Source: Haliotis asinina (lineage: Eukaryota > Mollusca > Gastropoda > Lepetellida > Haliotidae). From it: a stretch of DNA of 64,000 nt. The stretch is taken from positions 15,303,001 through 15,367,000 of the forward strand of contig NC_090287.1 of the NCBI RefSeq assembly GCF_037392515.1, given 5' to 3'. How positions within the stretch are numbered: position 1 is the first letter of the stretch; the number at the start of each line of letters is the position of its first letter. The position numbers and the translations under genes were made by a program. The notes beneath the pieces are model-generated. The model was given only the letters and a program-made list of their open reading frames with translations. It did no database searches and was not told the origin of the DNA. This document shows, piece by piece, positions 33,236-45,078 of the stretch.

Positions 33236-34724
33236 TTGTAATTCTTGGTATGTGAGTTATGACGCATTTGGTTTGCACTGATTAAACGTGCATTGGCGTT
33301 ACACAAAATCTCAGGTATTGGGACTAGGCAGGATTCATGCATTTTCGTTAAGCGAGGTTATCAAACATTGACAACTTTTCCCACAATTATATATGCGTAA
33401 ATATTTTTACGTTTATAATTCCATATCTCTCTATGTCTCCTCTGGCAACGTTTGACAATGTCTAAAATAGTGTCAACTAACGAAATGTATCTAAGGAAGC
33501 AATCAAGTGATGCAGGAAAGGGCGATAGCATTGTGACGTTGATGCATTTATCCTTCATTGCTAACTGATCTGGACTATTCAGTGTATTTGTCTTAGCGTT
33601 ACAGACTCTCCAACTACAGTTGACTAAATGAGTATATAACGGTCTGAAAATGAGAGAAGTATATCTCTTTAAACGCATTTCCATGTAAGTACCGACTATA
33701 CTGTAAGACACATATTCTTACTGCTTCATGTGGAATCAGTGGTGGAATTGCATTATAGAATGTACTTAGAGAAAGAAACGGGCAGTAATACAACAAGGCA
33801 TGTTTTGGATCCATGGCCTTGAGTAGATTTACACTTGGAAACCCAGCTGTCATTTGCGATGAGCTAATATTTACTTACTTGCAAATCTCCGAGAGGTGCA
33901 AACACGAAGAAACTTGATAGTATGATAAATCCATAAAGAAAAGCTCTCTGCAAGTGAAACTGTTTGACAAGTTCTGTAAAATCCGCCATGGCCGTAGCAC
34001 CTGTAATCAACGCTTGTGATTTGTGCCGCTGTGCATGACACTGTATCCAACGATGTCTTCAGACGCCGCACACACAAAACATTGCCAACTTTCTCCAGGT
34101 ACAAAGTATGTCAACCTTATCATTAACGTCTTGCGAACTCCGTGGCAGGTTAAACTTTATATAAATCCATACCCGCGAGAAGTCAGCGAGCGGCAACACT
34201 GCACTGCTTTCATCTACACTGATGTGAAACTATCTCATAGTACAGATTCCCCAGTGTGAATGATAGTAGGTGGCCTTGCCAAGCAGCTCGTCGCCCGTTC
34301 GCTGTAGAGAGCTGACGACCGGTTAGGCTTTAACTGATTTGTCACCACTGCGCTCAGCCCTCGCCCGCAGATACAAACACTACGCACGTCTGTTCCGTGT
34401 TTCTCACAGAGTTTAAATTTGAGTAATCGACGGCAATAGGCTGGGGGAATGTTAAACTGATTGCAAGGGGATTTCTTGATCAATGAGACGGACATGCTGG
34501 AAGGAGAGCTTATGGCGGCATTTAAGGCGTGCCGGTCGTTTTGGGGGCATGATTTGGCTCTGGTCGGATTCATGTCTTTAACTCTTGTGTGCCAGGTTTT
34601 AAAATAATTGTCTTATGAGTGTCACGAAATGAAATCACGTCCTCTGCACTGTCACAGACACAGTGAAACCCCATGACAAGGCAGATTATTAAACGGAAGG
34701 ATAGAAAATATACAATGCCAGCAT
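33236..34724. other. Intergenic, no gene seen
   Basis: Several 70-120-codon frames on both strands (for example 33361-33711 -, 34235-34573 -) carry no recognised motif. A multi-exon gene cannot be excluded. Confidence 0.4.
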
Positions 34725-35140
34725 TCTATGCTATGTGAGTATACAGATTATACTATGTCAGAATATATGATATATCTAAATCAGCTAGCAGATTATACGA
34801 TGCCAGTATGCAATATGTCTTATATGAACTATCATGTTATATCATGTCAGTGTACAATGTGCTCTATATCAACTAGCAGATTATATCATGTCAGTGTACA
34901 GTATATTATATATCAACTAGCAGATTATATCATGCCAGTGTGCAATAAATTCTATATCAAGTAGCAGATATATCATGTCAGTGTACAGTATATTATATAT
35001 CAACTAGCAGATTATATCATGTCAGAATACAGGTTACAGGATATACTACATCAGTTATCAAATCATGTGATGTCAGTATACATCATATACCATATCAACT
35101 ACCAGAATATAGAATGTCACTATACAGATATACTATGTCA
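34725..35140. repeat. 44-bp minisatellite
   Basis: TATATCAACTAGCAGATTAT and CATGTCAGTGTACAGTATAT alternate; starts of CAGAT recur about 44 bp apart (34744, 34789, 34877, 34921, 34964, 35008). The edges are more diverged. Confidence 0.9.
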
Positions 35141-36224
35141 GGCTGTATAGCCGTACCGCCTATTTTGCAGGGTTTGTTTTGGGTTACATTTAACAGTTGC
35201 ATTTTTATAACTGTCCAGGTGGGGCCAACCACTTTTGGGATACCTCTCGTAAATGCAGCTGATGATATGTTATATTTTTCTACATATCATCTGTTAACCT
35301 CAAGCAAATTGGTTTTGCTATGTTCCAGCCTCACGATCTCCATGTTGTTTGAATTTTTATCTTGGTGCCCCCCAAAATGCTAAATCCGCAATAAACGCAT
35401 CACAAACTTCAGGAAACAAAATATTCAAGAAACCTTTTGACACGATATGTGTTTTAGACTGGTAGAAGTCCGCTAGAATCAAACGTAGATGTTAAAGTGC
35501 ATGAAAAGCAATTTGAAACAGTACTCTCTCCCCCAGTGACTCCCCTCTTCATGTTTACTGAAAGAGCTTGTTTTGGAGACATACTATTATCCATTAGGCA
35601 CCAAATGACATATCGTTTTCATTTTCTGCAATTATTTTACAAATATTATACCCCAATGTGTTGTAATGACTCATATCTCGAGAATCACATTACCCACATG
35701 TGTGATCATGAAACTTTGGATCTGGCTTTGCTAATGATCCCTTCAGAGTAATATGGACACTTTGCAAACATTGGACAACGAGATTATAGTTAGGCTCACT
35801 ACTTTTTGACATCCCCTCGTATACATTACACGTATTTACAAAACAACAATTCAGACAGGGTATAGAATTTCAGAGACAAAGCTAGAACTGTTAATAGGCC
35901 GTATGATGTCCGCCTCCTGCACTAACAAACAACAATGTGTAAACTCACAGAAACCTTTGGTCAAACGGACCGTTAATTTTAGTTTGTCATAACCATTGGT
36001 CGTTATATCAATTCGGTCAGAATGGGATGAAAAATACAATTCATTACACCCGTTAGTTAGTTGTTATCGTACTTCATTAATGTCATTTACTGTACCCGTG
36101 GTTTCGTTTTTTTCCCTGAGGGATTGCTTACGTGCTTACTCACATGTCTTGGAACAACAATTTATATATATTTTACGGACGCTTTTGTTATTACTACGCT
36201 CCCTCAGCAACTTGAATTACACAT

Positions 36225-36280
36225 TCACACACACACGCGCGCGCGCGCGCACGCACGCACGCACGTACGCACGTATGCAC
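36225..36280. repeat. Alternating CA/CG/CGCA purine-pyrimidine tract
   Basis: (CA)n then (CG)n then (CGCA)n, strictly alternating over about 55 bp; a Z-DNA-prone sequence. Confidence 0.95.
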
Positions 36281-36689
36281 TCCGGTGTCTGTAATACGAT
36301 GAAGTTTCAACGGATACCAGTGGCAAAAGAGTGGTGTCATTTATACGAACGCACCACTGAGAATGACGTACACGATAATAAGTATTCGATCCGTGTCTTT
36401 TTTTACATCGAGGAACCTTCAATATAACTGCTGTGATCACAATTAACTCAGATTGCAATCACATACAAAATGGAGCCAAATTTCCCAATTCTCAGCATGA
36501 TATTAGGTGGGTAACAAGTGGCCTCCATGCATAAATTGATAGTGATGTTATGATTTAATCCACGTTTGTGGTTCACCGGAAGATACTGTGCTGTGAATGT
36601 GACGCAGTCACATAAGCTCTGCCCACTGATGAATATTAATACTTTGTGCATTTAAGGGCACAACACACATTTCATACAAAGGTGCAGAC

Positions 36690-36785
36690 CCGTGTAGGTC
36701 CGGGTTAGACTGGATTTCAGCAGCCCATGCTTGTCGTAAGCGACACCTGACGGGATCCGGTCGCTAGGTTCGGAGACGTGGTTGT
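36690..36785 (+). repeat. SINE family B, 5' fragment
   Basis: GACCCGTGTAGGTCCGGGTT, then CAGCAGCCCATGCTTGTCGT and GACGGGATCCGGTCG match the family B head. It is 3'-truncated. Confidence 0.75.
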
Positions 36786-39700
36786 AATTCACTTTAATTC
36801 ACATACAGTCTGTTTGATTTCCTGACACAAAATTTGATAATTGCAATAAAACCAAATTTTGCAGAGTATCATGAAATCGAAAGCCCAACTCTGATGTGTC
36901 TCATATATTTGGAAAACCACAATAAAAAAGTAGTTTAACAAACAGTGGTAGAGTTGTGTACGTAGTGATTATGTTTTATCATTTAGCTGTTTTACTTTAG
37001 CAATTTCAAAATAACGTCATTTGTATATTTCAGGCAATACAGCAATTAATAACCATTTATTGTATCAATTTCAGATATATGAACCAGTCATCATTACCGA
37101 TTTATAATAATCAAATCTCTCATTTCAGGATGCGTAAGATAATAGCTGTAAGTGAAGTAATATCATTAAAGCCCATTTCTTTTGTTTAGTTATTCATTGG
37201 ACAAGTCCACTTCAGTGTTGGGTAGTACAGCTAGGAATCAAAGTGTAAGCTAAGATAATTCAGTGATTGACTAGTTTTGAATTAGGTGTCCTACATCCCA
37301 ACCCTTTGTTTCCACATGTTTTTCTTGTCACTTGCACTTGGACATTTGGATACACAATCAGGACAATGAATTAAAATGGTTAGCTATTATTATGTATTTT
37401 ATGCTATTGTCATGTATAAAGTAACATGTAAATATATCTATGTCAGATTAATATTATGTCTCAACATGTCACATATACTCCCTCTCTGTGTATGTGTGTG
37501 TGTGTTTGTGTATGTGTGTATGTGTGTATGAGTTGAGTGTATAAGAAATGCCATATTTGATCCTACGTGTAGTTTTGTTGATTTGGTAGAAAAACGTATT
37601 GTTTATCATTGAATTGATAATAGATTAGATTAAATATTTAGTTGTGTAAATAGTACGTATGGTATGTTTTATATCACGAACAAGTTGATACAGGGGTTGA
37701 TACCCCCGTGGGAATCATAGGGTATATATGTTTATATCTATTTGTACAGTATCTAGTATACATACATTCATACATATTCTTTATGGCATGAAACACATTC
37801 CAATTAATTGAGTATAATATCAGGCACGTAATAATGACATATTCGTATTGCATGTGTAACTGAAACTGCAATGATTATGATATGCTAAGCTTATATTTGT
37901 ATCACTTATGACTATGTAAAATGTTGTTTTTATATGTCAGCTTGTGAGAACTGTATTGTTATTATTCCATTCATTTTGCAGGTTGTCAGTTTGTCATCAA
38001 TTTGTCATCTGTATCAGTTTAGTCAACGAATAAACAGTTCTCACACCTTGGTCTGTGTCATCGTGAATACCTTCACAAGACCATCTTAATGGCTATTACA
38101 AAATGATCATTATTTCGTTGTTACCTTTCGCTATTTTTCATGAGAGAGACCACGAACTGGCAGAACAACCAAGATTGTGAACAGCACATGTGAAATATGA
38201 ATGTCACTACACAATCGTGTTGATTACTTAGCTAATAATCGGTTTCAAATGAAGTCATACGGAATATAGCTTAAATATTGCTGATTGCGGCGTTAAACAA
38301 CCAGTCATGTATCAGGACCAAGGGTTGTATGCTACTTTCCCCCTAAATCGGAATTCGAACAGAAGATTACCGGTGATGTTGTTGTCACCAAGGGAGGCAA
38401 CTGTGCACACCTTTGAATTAGATGAGTGAACTGAGCTTCATCTCGCTTTTAACATTATTGCAACCTCATCACAACGAAGGACATCTGTCGCACACTACTC
38501 ACAGACACGTGTCGCCAAACACAACATAGCTGGCGCAAATGTCGTTGTGACATAGATTCTTCGTGGAGTATTGATAAACAATTCATCTAAGTATTATACT
38601 CTCTGTTTTATGACATCACCACAATCCTACTTGCTGCACAACAATAGGACTCAGTAAGTGTTATCCAATGGAAGAATGATGAATCAGCTTCGACCCAAAA
38701 TCTTTTCAGTCAGTTCAAGAATGGATCTTTATACAACCACAAAGACGCATAAAGAATTAATGAACGTTTATTGACGATGAGGTCATGCCATGTATAGACG
38801 GTCCACCTGTACACGCCTCCTATTGCTATCACCGAGGTTTGCGATACATATCGTCATAAAATGTAGGCATTCTCACCGAGCAGGCCTTTCGTATTCACCA
38901 TGATACGCCCCTGTGCACAACTAAAGATTCTTTCCACCAGTACATTGAATGACTTACTCCTATCCTGTACAAAGACCATGGCTCACAGTCACAGATGAAT
39001 GGACAGCAGTGAGGTTGCTTCAGTTTTTCGAAAAGAGCACTTAAAGGACTCCCTGGTTCAAAATAGTCACATTCCGATGGGACACCTTACCCGATATATG
39101 ACGAGGGTGTGGTTTGAGTTGTAGCAGAGACGGGCTCACCAGTTGCTTTGAACTAGGTCATGGCCCGCTGTGAGCATCGTTCATACTACGGATGATGTAC
39201 CTCTACATAAATGCCGTCAACATACCATGCACATGGGAGTACTCACGTTGTTTTGGAGGTTTGTGAGTTTATTATTTACACAAGGTAATGTTTACTGAAA
39301 GATGGGGTGACCGACTGTGTGTATGAGCTGTTCTGCGTTCAATGAGAGAGTTCCATTGTGATGAATAATTGCTTAGTATAATGTGTGTTCGTCCGTCGTT
39401 AGATCCGGGTATTGGAATTATATCCCAGGTCAAGGCTGGGAGGAGACGCTGGGCTGTTTCCGTGGTGATTCGTTAACTGTGTTTGCCGAGTTGGCCTTTC
39501 CTTTATTCAATACTGCGAGAGTCGTCTGCCCCATCAACGCAGACGACATTCCATGGGGTAGCGATACAGGTATGTGGAGCATCCTGCCGACTTGCAAGTC
39601 AGTCCTCTGTCACACTGCCGTGTGATGTTCATTGATCAGACACAGAATTCAGTTCTCCACGTCACTAACTAACCATCACACAGACCCATTATTAGACTGT

Positions 39701-40321
39701 GTACCGGAGATAAGATTCACTGACACAACACCGATGCATGTCAGTGTTGACAATATTAATGGCTGACAACTACGATAAGTGGCTATATGCTTATGCTTTG
39801 CGTCCCATAGCATGACTGTTCCTTTGACATACAGCACGTTTCTTTGTGAGAATAGACGCAACATCGATCCTGTATGCGACTGTGGAAAGAATAAGCTTAC
39901 TGTGGTTGTTTCTTTTCACTTATTGGATATTGATCGTCGCCCACATACTAGTAACAATCAACGAGTTTCCGTTTGGTACTGTACATAGGCCTTTGGTGTT
40001 ATGTTGATATTGATATTCCATGCTGTATTGCATATCGATCCTCCGTCATATTCACTGAAAGCTTTTAACATATCATGTTCATCTGGTCAAGCTGTTGAAA
40101 TCTGACCAAGTTCTGGGCCACAGTGTCCTGCTAGCTCTCATCTGTAGCCAAAACACGAAAACCATTATATTTGGGAACTGTACATGAGTCAACAACTGAT
40201 GTATTCGAGATGAAGCACAAGCACAACATATGTTAAGATACGGAATGAAGTTGACGAAACAGCACTTCAGCAGTTCGGGTCTGAACATGTGAGAGTCAGA
40301 TACTCAACAACAAGAAACATC

Positions 40322-41626
40322 ATGGCAAGATCCAACTTTCGGCGATGTGTTTCCACAGTAGCTATGGTGTATATGTTTCAGTTCCTCCTCTTGTTGCCGA
40401 TTCTGTGTTACAATCTTCCTTTCTCGTCATATTTCCGAGCTTCTTTCCGATCCAGCAACGACACGGTGAATATAGTTAATCATGTAAATCACCAAAGAGT
40501 CAAAAGCGCTTATTCCTATTTCAAGAGCCAAGTTCCTGGATCTAATCTACGCTACTACGATTCTGTCGGACAAAGCTCGGAGATATTTCTGACAGTAGCC
40601 ATAGTCACAGTCAGCCGCACTGTTCAGAACGAAAGCGAAGATCTTGGATATGTTCTCCAAACATCAGCGGGAATAGACAAATTTGCAAAAAGTCATCACT
40701 TTTCCCGCAAAACGTTTGTCTTTGTTTGTAACGTTAATCTGAATCCAGAAGAACACAAGGACGCAGCGTTTCTGAAGAAGTATCTACCCTTTTCGGAACG
40801 ATATGGTTTAACAAGTTTTCAATTAGAAGATAATGATCAAATTCAAAATAACTTTTCCACGTATCGGACAAAGACAAACGAGAGTACATATGAAAAGGAA
40901 ACATGGGACTACTCATATTGTTTAAACGTTGCAAAATCATTTAACTCGAAGTATGTGCTGATGGTGGAAGACGATGCTATTCCTCATGAAGATTTAGGGA
41001 ATGTTCTGAAATTTACTTTGGATAATCATCTTACTGACGGCACGAGGGGCTTCCCTCAAAGAAAAGAATTTGCCTATCTCAAACTGTATTATCCGGAGCG
41101 ATGGCAAGGCTATGCATATGAAGCTTCAAAGATGCTGGAGCTTGTAAGCATAGGATGTGTTGGAGGGGGAGTCGCCATTCTTGCATTTGAGTTGTTTGTT
41201 AAATACAGAAGGCACAGCTACAAATCGAAACTATGTCACTGTTTCTTAGGGATGCTCTTTTTCATTTTAACAGCGGAGTTTGTAGGCCGACAGAATATTA
41301 TGGAGATACGAAGACTGTCAAAATACTTGTACACGTTCCAACAGGCGTCCGGATGTTGTACCCAGGCCATGCTATATCCATCAGGAATCATTGACCCTTT
41401 GACCAAGTATCTTACCACTCTGACGTCATTCGGGCATACTGACATTTCTATATATGACTTTATACAAGAGACTGGCATAGCAACATACCAACTGGAGCCG
41501 AACTTATTTTACCATATCGGTATGCAATCGACGCTGCACAAATTTAAGATCAAAAGGCTCGAACAGTTCCTCTTCCACATGGATGCGTATGATATTCAGT
41601 CACTGGAGGGGGATGACATACGGTAG
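40322..41626 (+). CDS. PGAP4/TMEM246-like GPI-GalNAc transferase, copy 1
   Basis: Predicted Golgi enzyme that adds a beta1,4-GalNAc side chain to the first mannose of GPI anchors on proteins (known for mammalian PGAP4). The 434-residue product starts at the ATG at 40322 (context ATCATGG); the open frame extends 11 codons further upstream but without an ATG. Residues about 10-30 form a membrane segment. The glycosyltransferase half has FLTVAIVTVSR (about 94), FVCNVN and the EDD metal/donor motif at 216-218 in YVLMVEDDAIPHEDL. As in PGAP4, a pair of membrane segments (about 271-293 and 305-322) interrupts the catalytic domain, followed by GRQNIMEIRRLSKYLY, GCCTQAMLYP and EPNLFYHIG. Length is close to human PGAP4 (about 400). 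A single uninterrupted frame. A paralogue lies 5.3 kb downstream on the same strand. The C-terminus is about 15-20 residues longer than the paralogue's. The nearest AATAAA I see is at 42679. Confidence 0.9.
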   Translation: MARSNFRRCVSTVAMVYMFQFLLLLPILCYNLPFSSYFRASFRSSNDTVNIVNHVNHQRVKSAYSYFKSQVPGSNLRYYDSVGQSSEIFLTVAIVTVSRTVQNESEDLGYVLQTSAGIDKFAKSHHFSRKTFVFVCNVNLNPEEHKDAAFLKKYLPFSERYGLTSFQLEDNDQIQNNFSTYRTKTNESTYEKETWDYSYCLNVAKSFNSKYVLMVEDDAIPHEDLGNVLKFTLDNHLTDGTRGFPQRKEFAYLKLYYPERWQGYAYEASKMLELVSIGCVGGGVAILAFELFVKYRRHSYKSKLCHCFLGMLFFILTAEFVGRQNIMEIRRLSKYLYTFQQASGCCTQAMLYPSGIIDPLTKYLTTLTSFGHTDISIYDFIQETGIATYQLEPNLFYHIGMQSTLHKFKIKRLEQFLFHMDAYDIQSLEGDDIR

Positions 41627-42126
41627 AAGTGAATCTACATAAATATCGTTTACAAACGGTTGTTGCAATATGTAGACACCGGAGAAAACAGGTAATTCAC
41701 TTACCATTGTAGGACTAATGTCTGATTTGATGTTATTACTGATATACTGGTCTACATTGTTTCACAGTATTTAAATAATTCTAGATTTGATGTTATTATT
41801 TTCTTCGCTATGTTGCCTATGTGTTTCCATGAGCTTATTATATATAAGAGAATGAAAGGTTTAGAAGCAGGAGCGGGTTGGGTCCAAGAAACGTTTTTGC
41901 TAAACTACCTTGTTTTCCTCTTTCCTAATTCTTACAGAACTTCCGAACCAAGAGCAAACCAAAGCAAAGATGCTGTGACGGGACATTAATCTGATATCGC
42001 TCAAAGGCATTAACATAGAAACTGCAGGTTCTGTGGCATCAAGAAATGCTCATAAACACCTGTAAATACGAACAAAATGTCATTGTTAGAGAAACAAGAA
42101 GACCGGAACAGGTATTGGAGAATCGG
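41627..42126. other. 3' flank or UTR of PGAP4-like copy 1
   Basis: No gene. TTTGATGTTATTA occurs twice (near 41727 and 41787), a small local duplication. Confidence 0.5.
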
Positions 42127-42273
42127 GGGCTCCTTTCACAAAGCAACATTTACCAAGGTTAACCTTAACTCCCAATTTTTAACATTGCACTACGGTTAGC
42201 TTAGACCTAGGAATGGTTAAAGAATGGGAGTTAAGGTTAACCTTAGTAAAGGCTGCTTCGTGAAAGGAGGCCC
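42127..42273. mobile_element. Palindromic MITE of about 147 bp
   Basis: Left arm GGGCTCCTTTCACAAAGCA through AAGGTTAACCTTAACTCCCA; right arm is its inverse, TGGGAGTTAAGGTTAACCTT through TGCTTCGTGAAAGGAGGCCC. The arms are about 45 bp with a few mismatches around a spacer of about 55 bp, with no coding capacity. The GGTTAACC centres of each arm are themselves palindromic. Confidence 0.8.
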
Positions 42274-43029
42274 AGGCCATTATCTAACCCTGTCCCTCTG
42301 CATTTAGAACCTTATGCATGCTTAATAGAATCCTACTACAGTCGACAGACTTGGAACTTGGTATATCGAAAATCTTTGATAGGCATTCTAGAAGTTGAGT
42401 ACATGAAGAATGAGGACTATGATTTATGGATATACATCTTCTTTTATTCAGTGAGTGCGACGTTTCGACAATGATAGTCCTCATTCTTCATATCGAAAAT
42501 GTATCTGTGCCTCTGTGGTTCCACTCTAATTATGTGTGCAAGATACCTACTAGAGCATATTTGTTTCATCGTGTAAACACTGCTATTGCAATGTGTAGAA
42601 AATACAGATCGTTGGCTCATATGATGTTGGAGGAACACCTTCTGTGGGCGGGGCTTTAGAAGTTAGGAACTACACATTAATAAACTTTATGGGTAATCGC
42701 TTCTTCCATTTCGTGAGTGCGACGTTTCGATACAGAACATTCAGTATACAGAGCTCTTTGAGACAGAGACTAAAGACTGCAGCAATATAAATTCAATATA
42801 TATCGCATAAATATGGTGATATCGTTTTTGTGTTGTCCTAATCATCTTTGCAGCAGTGCAGTGTACATGTAATTCTGTGTTCCCATTGCTAAGTTACGTC
42901 ACTGTGCCTTGCATACGGTAGTTATTGCACTGCAGCCATCACACACACTGGTCACACAAACGCACAAAAACAACAACGACAGAAACAGAGCCCTGATACC
43001 GTTAACACTCATCCTGTAACATAAACGTT
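42274..43029. other. Intergenic, with inverted and direct short repeats
   Basis: An 18-bp perfect inverted repeat lies at 42403-42420 and 42474-42491. GTGAGTGCGACGTTTCG occurs at 42451-42467 and again at 42713-42729. AATAAA at 42679-42684 could serve the upstream gene. No coding sequence is supported. Confidence 0.6.
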
Positions 43030-43190
43030 GGAGCTATGCGCTAGCCAAGAGGTTAAAGCGTTCGCTCTTCAAGCCGAAGACGCAGGTTCGATTCTTCACA
43101 TGGGTGCAGTGCATGAAGCCCATTTCCTGTGTCCACCGGTGATAAGTTGGAATATTGCTGAAAGCGACGTAAAACCACATTCACTCGTTC
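43030..43190 (+). repeat. SINE family A, full length
   Basis: GCGCTAGCCAAGAGGTTAAA (box A), CAGGTTCGATTCTTCACATG (box B), GCATGAAGCCCATTTCCTG, and GGAATATTGCTGAAAGCGAC before a CACTCG tail. Confidence 0.9.
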
Positions 43191-43396
43191 ATTTTTATAT
43201 GGGAATTCATATCCCGCTCCGCTACATAATGCAGTAAACTCCTGTTTTGACGAACTCAAAGCAATCACTAATTTAGTCCGTGATAATGTGGCTCGTTATT
43301 GGTATTTCCCTTTACATGTTCAAAGTGGATGCAAAACAGTGTCTTTCAGTTCGTTATAAGCGGATTCGCTATAAACGTTCTTTACTGTGAGATAAT

Positions 43397-44686
43397 ACGA
43401 GGGTTGGCTGAAAAGTTCTAAGCCTCACTGTGAAAAAAAGTTACAAAGTCCACGTTTGTAATTTATTTTTCTACATAGTCCCCTTCCAAGTTCACACACT
43501 TTTGCCAGCGATGCTGCAAGGCCCGAATCCCGGTCAGGAAGAAATCTTCTTCAGCTACCCTAAAAAAATCAGTCACAGCTGAAATGACGTCATCATTACT
43601 TGCAAAATGGCGACCGGCGAGTTCCTTTTTCATTTTGGGGAACAGGTGGAAGTCAGAAGGAGCCAAATCAGGTGAATAAGGAGGATGGTCAATGAGTTCA
43701 AATCCACAATCGCGGATTGTTGACATGGCCACCACCGATTTGTGAACAGGCGCATTGTCTTGGTGGAAGAGGACACCTTTAGCGATCATCCCTCGTCGTT
43801 TGGCTTTGATTGCTTCTCGCAACTAGTTCAGTAGATCAGCATAGTATCTGCCGTTGATAGTTTGACCTTTTTCAAGATAATCAATGAGCAGAATACCCCT
43901 GGAATCCCAAAAGACTGATGCCATCACCTTTCCAGCTGAAGGAACAGACTTGGCTTTCTTCGGAGCTGGTGAATCAGGATGCTTCCACTGTTTTGAGTGT
44001 AGTTTTGTTTCTGGTTGAAAGTGATGTATCCAGGTCTCATCCATGGTTACAAATCGTGCCACAAAATCATCGGGATCTGCTTCAAAACGACGCAAATTGT
44101 CAAGGGACGTCTGGAACCTGACACGTTTCTGTTCTGCTGTCAAGAGCTTTGCATCTTGCAGAAACTTTAGTCATTCCTAATTCGTTGGTGATAATATGCT
44201 CAACCCTCTCATGAGAGATGCCCACTACACTAGCAATATGTCGAGTAGTCAATCGTCGATCATCCATCAACATATCGAGCACTCGCGTGATGTTTTCTGG
44301 AGTGGTTGGTGTTGAAGGCCTTCCTGAGCGTGGGTCATCATCAAGGCTTTGTCTGCCACGCTTAAATTCTGCAGCCCACTTCTTTACTGTGGAAAATGAA
44401 GGAGCATCATCCCCTAGAGTGGAGACCATGTCAGCATGTATCTGTGTTGGGGACATCCCTTTCTTTTGCAAGTACTTGATGACTGCCCTGTATTCAGTTT
44501 TGTCCATTTCTGATGATTTCAGAGGGTAGGTTTACCAAAAGAGCTGTAGTTGAGATAAAACTATTAGTACGTTTGTAGTTCTTGTGTCTATGATTCACTA
44601 AATGATAGTCCTCATTGGTGACAAACACCTGTCTCTACCTGGTGGGGAAAAACCACTCAGGCTGAGAACTTTTCAGCCAACCCTCG
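43397..44686 (-). mobile_element. mariner transposon with perfect 22-bp TIRs and TA duplication
   Basis: The 22 bp at 43397-43418 (CGAGGGTTGGCTGAAAAGTT...) are the exact inverse of 44665-44686. TA dinucleotides flank both ends (43395-43396 and 44687-44688). Total 1290 bp, the usual mariner size. The internal gene runs on the - strand. Perfect TIRs with a lightly broken gene point to a relatively recent insertion. Confidence 0.95.
43463..44507 (-). pseudogene. mariner transposase (DD34D), inactivated
   Basis: Reading from 44507: an N-terminal helix-turn-helix region with GMSPTQIHADMV and FSTVKKWAAEFKRGR, a GRPSTP linker, then a second DNA-binding region DRRLTTRHIASVVGISH. The catalytic domain shows VTMDETWIHHF (first Asp), LFHQDNAPVHKS (second Asp) and PPYSPDLAPSDFHLFPKMK (third Asp). 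Exactly 34 residues separate the last two aspartates, the mariner DD34D signature. One frameshift lies near 44144-44160, just before LLTAEQKR, and one in-frame TAG at 43823-43825, between YYADLLN and LREAIKAK. Otherwise the length (about 345 codons) matches intact mariners. It lies between the two PGAP4-like genes on the opposite strand. Confidence 0.95.
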
Positions 44687-44716
44687 TAATTCCGGCTATA
44701 GCCTTAGCATGTGTTT

Positions 44717-44817
44717 AGGTGAGTGAGTGAGTGAGTGAGTGAGTGAGTGAGTGAGTGAGTGAGTGAGTGAGTGAGTGAGTGAGTGAGTGAGTGAGTGAGT
44801 GAGTGAGTGAGTGAGTG
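44717..44817. repeat. (GTGA)n microsatellite, about 25 units
   Basis: Uninterrupted GTGA/GAGT repeat for about 100 bp. The motif is the inverse of the CTCA tail of the SINEs in this window, so it is probably an expanded SINE tail whose body is lost. Confidence 0.95.
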
Positions 44818-45078
44818 GTATAGTCTCATTTCAGCCATACCGCTTCTCGACAAAATGTAAATATACACAAACTCAAGAGCATGTTTCTATGTACACATCC
44901 CAACATAGTCACAGTATCTTACAGCTTGAATGAATGGGCACGAGCCCCGAGATACACATTCATATATACACATATATATACACATTGCAACATAGTCACA
45001 GTATATCTTACAACTTGAATGAATGGGCACGACACTGTTTTTGACACCTTCACAAACAGACATTGTCCTAGGAGGTGT
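44818..45078. repeat. Duplicated segment with CACAGTATMTTACARCTTGAATG
   Basis: ATAGTCACAGTATCTTACAG with CTTGAATGAATGGGCACGA occurs at about 44906-44944 and nearly identically at about 44993-45032, a direct duplication of about 88 bp. Confidence 0.75.

Larger units (their letters stand above)
35141..40321. other. AT-rich intergenic region upstream of the PGAP4-like pair
   Basis: About 5.2 kb without a recognised gene. It contains a CA/CG alternating tract (36225-36280), a SINE B fragment (36690-36785), a TG-rich stretch (about 37490-37530) and a SINE-tail-like GCGGCGTTAAACAACCAGTC near 38288. It presumably includes the promoter or 5' exon of the gene at 40322, but I see no clear TATA or donor/acceptor pair. 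Confidence 0.4.

Noticed and set aside
32224-33255. Several overlapping frames with YYVRLLYIDI-type repeats
   Set aside because: They are direct translations of the 30-bp minisatellite in two frames and start and end within it.
35220-35820. Pair of similar CACTTTTGGGATACCTCTCG and TACTTTTTGACATCCCCTCG segments as element ends
   Set aside because: Only about 25 bp of partial similarity; no inverted repeats, coding content or duplication to support an element.
37200-38100. Possible solitary LTR (AATAAA near 38028, TG...CA-like edges)
   Set aside because: No matching second copy, no internal retroelement protein, and no convincing flanking duplication in the window.
39383-39625. 80-codon frame upstream of the PGAP4-like gene as a 5' exon
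   Set aside because: No recognised motif and no donor site leading plausibly to the gene; PGAP4-like coding appears complete from 40322.
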